A DNA stretch of 43,613 bases from Phytomonas francai (Eukaryota; Euglenozoa; Kinetoplastea; Trypanosomatida; Trypanosomatidae), in the NCBI GenBank assembly GCA_001766655.1, contig MJCC01000007.1, positions 435,991 through 479,603 of the forward strand, read 5' to 3'. This document shows, piece by piece, positions 38,933 through 43,613 of this stretch. A program made the position numbers and the translations under genes. Position 1 is the stretch's first letter. Every line of letters begins with the position of its first letter. The notes under the pieces are model-generated. The model was not told the origin of the DNA. It saw only the letters and a program-made list of their open reading frames with translations, and searched no databases.

Positions 38933-39442
38933 AGCAACGAGCTCCAATGAGATAAAACACATGAAAGAGATTCATTTAATTAGTATTTTCCAATATAGAA
39001 CAGTTTTTTGGGGGGGAGGGAGGGGGGTAAATAAATGCATTTGTACATATAGGCCGGGTACTGAAAAGTACTGTTTTTGCTTATTGAATGAGATTATAAA
39101 ACAAAATTACTCAGAATATAAGATGAAACTATAAAACTGAGAGCTCTAAATGATAAATAAAATTAACATTTAGTCTCTTCAATTTAGTTGGGGAAACTAA
39201 TAAAAAGGTGAAAAACAAAACAAAGACCGAAGCTCAATAGTTTTATGATATTTGTCAGCCTCAGATCTTAGTTGTTCCTAAAAATATATCACATTGAAAC
39301 TATGCACCATCGCGTGTGTGTGTATATGATAGACACGTAAAGAGGTGTATCCTAACAGTTACCCAAATAAAAATATGCTCCTATTTTCTGTTTTCAAAGT
39401 ATTGGTTACTTTTCCGTTGCTATCCGGATGGAGAATAAACTA
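38842..39442. other. Spacer between the PH-like and small membrane-protein genes
   Basis: AT-rich with the long TA tract and, at 39009-39030, G runs of 7, 3 and 6 separated by single A. This can form a G-quadruplex on the plus strand and is a pure pyrimidine tract on the coding strand. No gene seen. Confidence 0.6.
38898..38930. repeat. (TA)16 microsatellite
   Basis: A TA run 57-90 bases upstream of the start of the 175-residue protein. On the coding strand it is followed by CAG, a possible acceptor. Confidence 0.9.
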
Positions 39443-40366
39443 TCAATTTGTTTCTTTATGGAAGGCTTTATTGACAAGTGCAAAGTAGTTGATCGCATCA
39501 ATCCATTTCTCGAGATCCTTGTCGGAAAAAGCAACGAAGGTTGCGTAAATGTCGTTTGGAAAATAATAGTGCAATGTAAAGGCCCTCTTAATCTCTACTT
39601 CAAATATTCCCTCAGGGGTTTTGCAGGATAGGATCCCGCCCGATTTATCGTAGTATTCCTTCTCACCAGGTTCCAACTCTCTTGATATAGAACGGACGGA
39701 GGCAAGGGGGATATAGCTATAAATGATCGATTGGTCGTAACCTTTATAAATAACAATAGACCCTTGGTAAACATCGGCAGTTCTTGACAATTGCAGCACC
39801 GCCGTACACACCAACGTTTCCCCGGTATCGCTGGAAAGAAAGCACAAATCCGTGCCGCAAAACAAATCGACGAGCGCCTGGCGTACTTTTGGCGATATCG
39901 ATGGCCGTTTGGAAGCGGAGAAGTAAGGGTGAACCGACATCACAAACACCGCCACCGCGGAGAAATCCTCGCTATTAAGGCTGGAAGATAGTTGGTTAGA
40001 ATGATTATTTTTTACGGGCTTGTCCGCAATATGCAGAGCGCTGGCGCTGCTGCTCGTGTGATTTAAAATATATTGACCAGTGTCAAACAAGTTACTACAT
40101 TCATGAAGAATCTCCATGGTTTTCGACTTTCGCCGCTCCTCAAGCATGCGCTGTATTCTTCGAGCTCCGTAGGCTATCGGAGAGTATATATTACGCACAC
40201 AAAATGGGCTTTTCTGATCGCAAGGCACCTCAGATATGCTCGAAACGCCCCTGATTTTGACTAATTTTCTACGGGACATACTCTCTGAATGATGTTTATG
40301 TTTTTTATGATTTAGATCCTCCGAATAAGCACAAGAATGAACGCCCATGACTACTTGATTTCCCAT
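39443..40366 (-). CDS. PH-like domain protein with possible N-terminal lipid anchor, 307 aa
   Basis: Complete frame from ATG at 40366 to TGA. Residues about 186-298 look like a pleckstrin-homology fold: seven predicted strands (GETLVCTAVLQL, GSIVIYKG, IIYSYIPLASVRSI, GGILSCKT, GIFEVEIK, FTLHYYF, ATFVAFSD) followed by the C-terminal helix DKDLEKWIDAINYF, with the single conserved Trp (W288) in the usual place. Such domains bind phosphoinositides or proteins at membranes. The N-terminus MGNQVVMGVHSC has Gly2 and Cys12, then a His/Lys-rich stretch and SRRKLVKIRG. Gly2 may be myristoylated, although position 6 is Val rather than Ser/Thr, and Cys12 could be palmitoylated. The middle (100-150) is Ser-rich and disordered. 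The family assignment is by fold pattern, not by recognised sequence. Confidence 0.68.
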   Translation of the reverse strand: MGNQVVMGVHSCAYSEDLNHKKHKHHSESMSRRKLVKIRGVSSISEVPCDQKSPFCVRNIYSPIAYGARRIQRMLEERRKSKTMEILHECSNLFDTGQYILNHTSSSASALHIADKPVKNNHSNQLSSSLNSEDFSAVAVFVMSVHPYFSASKRPSISPKVRQALVDLFCGTDLCFLSSDTGETLVCTAVLQLSRTADVYQGSIVIYKGYDQSIIYSYIPLASVRSISRELEPGEKEYYDKSGGILSCKTPEGIFEVEIKRAFTLHYYFPNDIYATFVAFSDKDLEKWIDAINYFALVNKAFHKETN

Positions 40367-40703
40367 CCTTTGAATATATACTTATTTTATGTGCGTTTAT
40401 ATAGCTATAATGTCATGTACTAATCTATACAAACAGAAATGAGGCTGAAAATAAAAAATGCGGATTAATAATAATAAAAAGATAGCGCAAAAGAAGTCCA
40501 ACAAAGAGTTTCATTTTGGAATCATTGAGGAAATCTTAACACCAAGATCCTAAAAAAATACAGCAGTGCCGAAAAAATGATGAAAACTCCGTAGCAATGG
40601 TATGCGGCATCACATAATGAAAAGGCGCTGATGAGCGGTTTGACTTTCTCAGACCTGGTTCATCATTCATCCCACATTACTTATTACTTATCGTGTAGGA
40701 CTT
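40367..40703. other. Spacer, no gene seen
   Basis: A 337-base AT-rich spacer with the leader and acceptor of the PH-like gene and the 3' untranslated region of the coiled-coil gene. Nothing else recognised. Confidence 0.6.
40445..40460 (-). promoter_or_regulatory. Candidate spliced-leader acceptor for the PH-like gene
   Basis: The coding strand reads CATTTTTTATTTTCAG, a T-rich tract ending in CAG about 80 bases before the ATG at 40366. Confidence 0.45.
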
Positions 40704-41642
40704 TCATCGACCGTTCCCTATGTATGAACGCAGCTGAAGTCGGATACGGCCGATTTCCTTTTCCTCATCTTCTAATTGTTGTTGAGTGGCCGCCTTTTTC
40801 TTAATCGCAGAAGCTGTTCGTATGCGGAGGCTCTCAAGTCGCAGCATCTGCCCAACTAGCGCATCGCGTGTTTGGCAATGCCGGAGCAGTTCTGCTTCTA
40901 ATTCTTTCAACGAAGGCACCGGCTTCGTTTTATTCTCAGGTTTCGTTTGTTGAGGGGGTGGAGGCCCTCGTTTATTGGTCAGCGCTTCCTTCGCGGTGTT
41001 GTTTCGCTCGAAAGTCGCGGGTTTTGGTGCCCATTGATCAGACCGATGATGCGAGGGCATCGACGCTTCTCGCGTACAGGCGAGCGTCAATGCACTTTCC
41101 GCGAACTCGCGAGATTCGAGTCTCCGCAATCGTGCCTCAAGATCGGCAATGCGTTCTTTTAGCAGGTCATTTTGTCCTTCTTTCTCTTTCACCGTGTGCT
41201 GGAGGAGTTCTTTTTCTAGGGAAAGAGACTGTGTGCGGTTTTCGAGCTTGCCATGCTCAACGGTAAGCTCGTGCCTCGCATTTTCCGCAGATAAAACCTG
41301 TGCACGGAGTGATTCTATCTTGTTTTCGTACTCGCTCTGCATTGTATGGATGGTGTTATTTGCGCGCTGAAGTTCTTCTTGAAGAACATGAGGATCGGGA
41401 ATGTTCGCTTTTATATTGGGCGATTCACTCAAAGGCGTATCAACCTGCTGAGGCTCCAACGAATGGTCAGCAGGAATATCGTCATCATAGCGAAGGTTCG
41501 GATCACGATAGTGATGTGGGATGGGCGCTGCGACACTTGAAGAGCGAGTGAACATATCTACTTCCTCAATACTAATCTCCGCGTAGCATGTGGCATCATC
41601 ATCATCTCCGAAAGGATTTTCGTAGTACTTTGATATTTCCAT
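40704..41642 (-). CDS. Coiled-coil protein with C-terminal helical hairpin, 312 aa
   Basis: Start chosen at ATG 41642 (MEISKYYENPFGDDDD). The frame is open 15 codons further to a TTG, but that lies before a likely acceptor (TTTTTGCTAG on the coding strand at 41681-41682). Residues 9-11 are NPF followed by an acidic run, a form recognised by EH domains in endocytosis. About 85-180 is a strong coiled coil (VLQEELQRANNTIHTMQSEY, then heptads to LEARLRRLESRE). A basic Pro-rich linker with PPPPQQ follows. The last 75 residues form two helices, SLKELEAELLRHCQTRDALV and the final QLEDEEKEIGRIRLQLRSYI. This hairpin resembles enkurin-type C-terminal domains in shape, but similarity is too weak to assign. 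Role unknown; a cytoskeletal or trafficking scaffold is inference. Confidence 0.72.
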   Translation of the reverse strand: MEISKYYENPFGDDDDATCYAEISIEEVDMFTRSSSVAAPIPHHYRDPNLRYDDDIPADHSLEPQQVDTPLSESPNIKANIPDPHVLQEELQRANNTIHTMQSEYENKIESLRAQVLSAENARHELTVEHGKLENRTQSLSLEKELLQHTVKEKEGQNDLLKERIADLEARLRRLESREFAESALTLACTREASMPSHHRSDQWAPKPATFERNNTAKEALTNKRGPPPPQQTKPENKTKPVPSLKELEAELLRHCQTRDALVGQMLRLESLRIRTASAIKKKAATQQQLEDEEKEIGRIRLQLRSYIGNGR

Positions 41643-41979
41643 ATCACGACCCAATACGATAAAAGTAAAAAATTTTCGCCCTAGCAAAAATGGTTTATCT
41701 ATTCTTTTTTTCCGATGGGGATATTATTTCAGAAATCCAGTATTCATTAAAATCTAAAAAGGGGACAAGGATCAGAGATGACAAATGTCTACCTAGTTTC
41801 ATAAAATCCTGATTGAAAGGTCACAAGGAGTAAATACTGTGTATAGGAGAAAAAGAAGCTTATCAACATATAGGATGAATTAGCCACTAGCTTATATAGT
41901 GCTGATCCTATGGGCCCAAAGCGCAAACGCGGAGCAGAACACGTTCAGTGGGGAAATATACAGAATAAGAACAAGAATT
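41643..41979. other. Spacer, no gene seen
   Basis: A 337-base AT-rich spacer between the LC8-motif gene and the coiled-coil gene. It contains the candidate acceptor at 41681-41682 for the latter and nothing else recognised. Confidence 0.6.
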
Positions 41980-42633
41980 CTATAGCAATGAAGAAAATGG
42001 TGGTGGTGGAAGGTTGTATCGGCTAATAAGCGTATCTACGGTATTTTGAATGAGTTCGAGTTGATGCTTTAATTCAGCATATTTGTGAGATTGGTCTATG
42101 TTGACTTCCGATACGAATTGATGGTATGGACGCTGGTTATTCCCTAATGGGGTAGGGTTTCCCGTCAGTCCAGCACCCTGGATCCCACTACTGTAGGCAA
42201 AAGGCACCCCCAGGGGGTGAAGAGGAGCCCCATACAGATTTGCCAAGTATTCGTTGGGGGGCCAATAGTTTTCATTCGGCAGTAAAGGGTCTGTTTGAGT
42301 ACCGACCGTGGTCATAGTTTGCGTACCACGGTCTACGACCATAACCTCAACCGCACGGTAGCCCTGGGGCGGCTCATGCGCAACCTCACCTTGGGCTTCG
42401 GCAACATTAGCTTGTGCGCTACTGTTGTCAGTTTTTGAGAAAGGGGCCGCAAAGGCTAGTGATGCTGAATTCAACGATGCGCTTTGAATGATAGGAGATG
42501 ACTTATAGTACTGTGATGGCGATGAAGGCGTCTCTTTTTTCGACACTGTTCCCGAATTCACGTTCAGGCGGCTGTTCCCGGCCTCATCATCTTCGTCACT
42601 AGAAGTTGCCAACCACTCACTCACAGTTTTCAT
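41980..42633 (-). CDS. Small protein with tandem TQT (LC8-binding type) motifs, 217 aa
   Basis: Complete frame from ATG at 42633 (MKTVSEWLATSSDEDDEAG) to TAG. Most is disordered and Ser/Asn/Pro-rich. At residues 101-115 it reads DRGTQTMTTVGTQTD: two TQT cores eight residues apart, matching the [K/R]xTQT and VGTQTD forms bound by the dynein light chain LC8. A Pro/Tyr-rich stretch follows (NENYWPPNEYLANLYGAPLH), then a C-terminal helix SHKYAELKHQLELIQNTVDT with heptad spacing, suited to dimerisation. LC8 usually acts as a dimerisation hub for such disordered plus coiled-coil partners, including dynein intermediate chains, nuclear-pore and centriolar proteins. The acidic N-terminal segment SSDEDDE is a likely casein-kinase-2 target. 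No family name recognised; the LC8 link is motif-based. Confidence 0.72.
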   Translation of the reverse strand: MKTVSEWLATSSDEDDEAGNSRLNVNSGTVSKKETPSSPSQYYKSSPIIQSASLNSASLAFAAPFSKTDNSSAQANVAEAQGEVAHEPPQGYRAVEVMVVDRGTQTMTTVGTQTDPLLPNENYWPPNEYLANLYGAPLHPLGVPFAYSSGIQGAGLTGNPTPLGNNQRPYHQFVSEVNIDQSHKYAELKHQLELIQNTVDTLISRYNLPPPPFSSLL

Positions 42634-42699
42634 CGGGATTTGTTTCCTGGTAATATGGTCTTCCCTTTACTTCAACCCAACAGCGGTGAAAACGAAGAG

Positions 42700-42730
42700 C
42701 TAATAATAATAATAATAATAATAATAAAAG
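42700..42730 (-). promoter_or_regulatory. Candidate spliced-leader acceptor built from a TTA repeat
   Basis: The coding strand reads CTTTTATTATTATTATTATT continuing to TTATTAG, about 67 bases before the ATG at 42633. The T-rich trinucleotide repeat seems to take the place of a polypyrimidine tract. Confidence 0.35.
42701..42727. repeat. (TAA)9 microsatellite
   Basis: Nine TAA units on the plus strand in the leader region of the LC8-motif gene. Confidence 0.9.
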
Positions 42731-42973
42731 ATAAACGTAATGCGGCTAGAAAAGAATATATAAATATATATAATACACGAGCATACAAAATTCTAACCAA
42801 TCGAAATACGGACACACAGAATTAAGAGCTCACCTTATCGATTGAAACAGAATAAAACGGTTCACAATGAATTTTTTTATGTGGCTGTTGGTATGAGTTA
42901 AAAAGAAATGCGTTGGAATATACGTCTGGATTATAAAATCTGTATATTTATGAATATGCATCTAGACATGAAT

Positions 42974-43613
42974 TCAGGGAAGCGCTTTGGTTTCACATCG
43001 AAGCCCTTTAAATGCCCGTGATGCCCATAGAAGAATGCAAGCAAGTAGAACGGCACTTCTGAACGGGCCCAAAGTATTAAAGAGTGCTCGCACCGCGCCG
43101 AAGATTAGCCTTAATGGGAGGCCCAGAAGCCCAAATGCGAGAAACCCTGTCGATAAGATCAAGAACAAGGTTAGCTTCAAACCCACAATCACATACAGTA
43201 CACTTAGGCAGCAGCAAAGAGCCAGCAGCACTACACCCAAAAGCTTCTCAAGCAGCACAACCTTTTGTTTGCAGTACACCAGTTCCTTTTCGGTTGCCGA
43301 CAACACCTCCTTGACGTGACTCAGCTCAAGCTGGAGTGCCCGTACCCTCTCCAAATCTGTCTGATAAACCACCGCCTTCGCCGTCTCGAGCGGCCTTTGA
43401 GTGGCCTCCACGAGGGCCAACGAGGGCCGGCCGCGCGGTTCCGCAGCCCCCCCAACCTGATACGGCGCCCACGTTGGGGGAGGGGAGGGGGGGGGCCTCC
43501 CCTGCGCCCCCGCCCCCTCGTCCTTCCCCTGTCTCTCCGTCGCCGCCGCGCTGTGCCAGGCGGCGAGACAAGCGGGGCCGCCGGGGAGGTCCGTCCAGGC
43601 CAGACCCCCCCCC
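42974..43613 (-). CDS. Coiled-coil, multi-pass C-terminal membrane protein, 5' end beyond the right edge
   Basis: The frame ending in TGA at 42974 is open to the window edge with no ATG inside the visible 212 codons, so the start lies outside. The first visible 60 residues are Gly/Pro/Ala-rich and very GC-rich with long C/G runs, so their frame is less certain. From about 43395 the protein is orderly: a coiled coil (TDLERVRALQLELSHVKEVL, then SATEKELVYCKQKVVLLEK), followed by hydrophobic helices LLGVVLLALCCCLSVLYVIV, LTLFLILSTGFLAFGLLGLP and AVLLACILLWASRAF, ending in a short basic tail. A coiled coil next to a C-terminal membrane hairpin suggests an organelle tether or ER/Golgi-shaping protein; this is inference from topology. 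No family recognised. Confidence 0.65.
   Translation of the reverse strand, partial: GGGLAWTDLPGGPACLAAWHSAAATERQGKDEGAGAQGRPPPSPPPTWAPYQVGGAAEPRGRPSLALVEATQRPLETAKAVVYQTDLERVRALQLELSHVKEVLSATEKELVYCKQKVVLLEKLLGVVLLALCCCLSVLYVIVGLKLTLFLILSTGFLAFGLLGLPLRLIFGAVRALFNTLGPFRSAVLLACILLWASRAFKGLRCETKALP

Larger units (their letters stand above)
42634..42973. other. Spacer, no gene seen
   Basis: A 340-base AT-rich spacer with the TAA repeat and the candidate acceptor of the LC8-motif gene. No other feature seen. Confidence 0.6.

Overview
The window looks like a stretch of nuclear DNA from a flagellated protist that expresses its genes as a kinetoplastid does. Fourteen protein genes (twelve complete, two cut by the window edges) all lie on the minus strand. 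None shows an intron. They are separated by AT-rich spacers rich in simple repeats. TAA, TAG and TGA all act as stops, so the code is standard. Most start codons are preceded by a pyrimidine-rich tract followed by AG on the coding strand, as expected for spliced-leader acceptor sites. HYDIN and IFT46 imply a motile flagellum, which argues against an aflagellate, reduced kinetoplastid. Assignment to Kinetoplastea is an inference from layout; no spliced-leader or kinetoplast sequence is present.

In the direction of transcription (high to low coordinates) the order is: a coiled-coil/membrane protein cut by the right edge (42974-43613); a small protein with two dynein-light-chain-type TQT motifs (41980-42633); a coiled-coil protein (40704-41642); a PH-like protein with a possible lipid anchor (39443-40366); a one-helix membrane protein (38314-38841); an XMAP215/ch-TOG microtubule polymerase (32079-37535); IFT46 with an apparent frame break (29111-30404); a CDK10/CDK11-like kinase (26453-28114); a J-domain protein (23862-26054); the catalytic subunit of tRNA-guanine transglycosylase (21589-22920); a stand-alone ubiquitin-like protein (21037-21309); the giant central-pair protein HYDIN (5382-20528); splicing factor SF3A3 (2890-4743); an unrecognised charged protein (1285-2241); and the start of another unrecognised gene cut by the left edge (1-287).

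The genes do not form one pathway. Flagellar and microtubule functions are prominent (HYDIN, IFT46, ch-TOG, probably the LC8-motif protein), alongside RNA processing (SF3A3, TGT), signalling and protein quality control. This suits a polycistronic unit, in which neighbours share transcription rather than function.

The least expected items are: a Ddi1-type ubiquitin-like domain with no protease attached; the tandem TQT motifs; a kinase with QSPE in place of APE; a J protein with an unrecognised beta-rich module; two plus-strand pyrimidine-AG signals placed just before small open frames; and very GC-rich islands inside otherwise moderate coding sequence. No tRNA, rRNA, CRISPR array or transposon was recognised.
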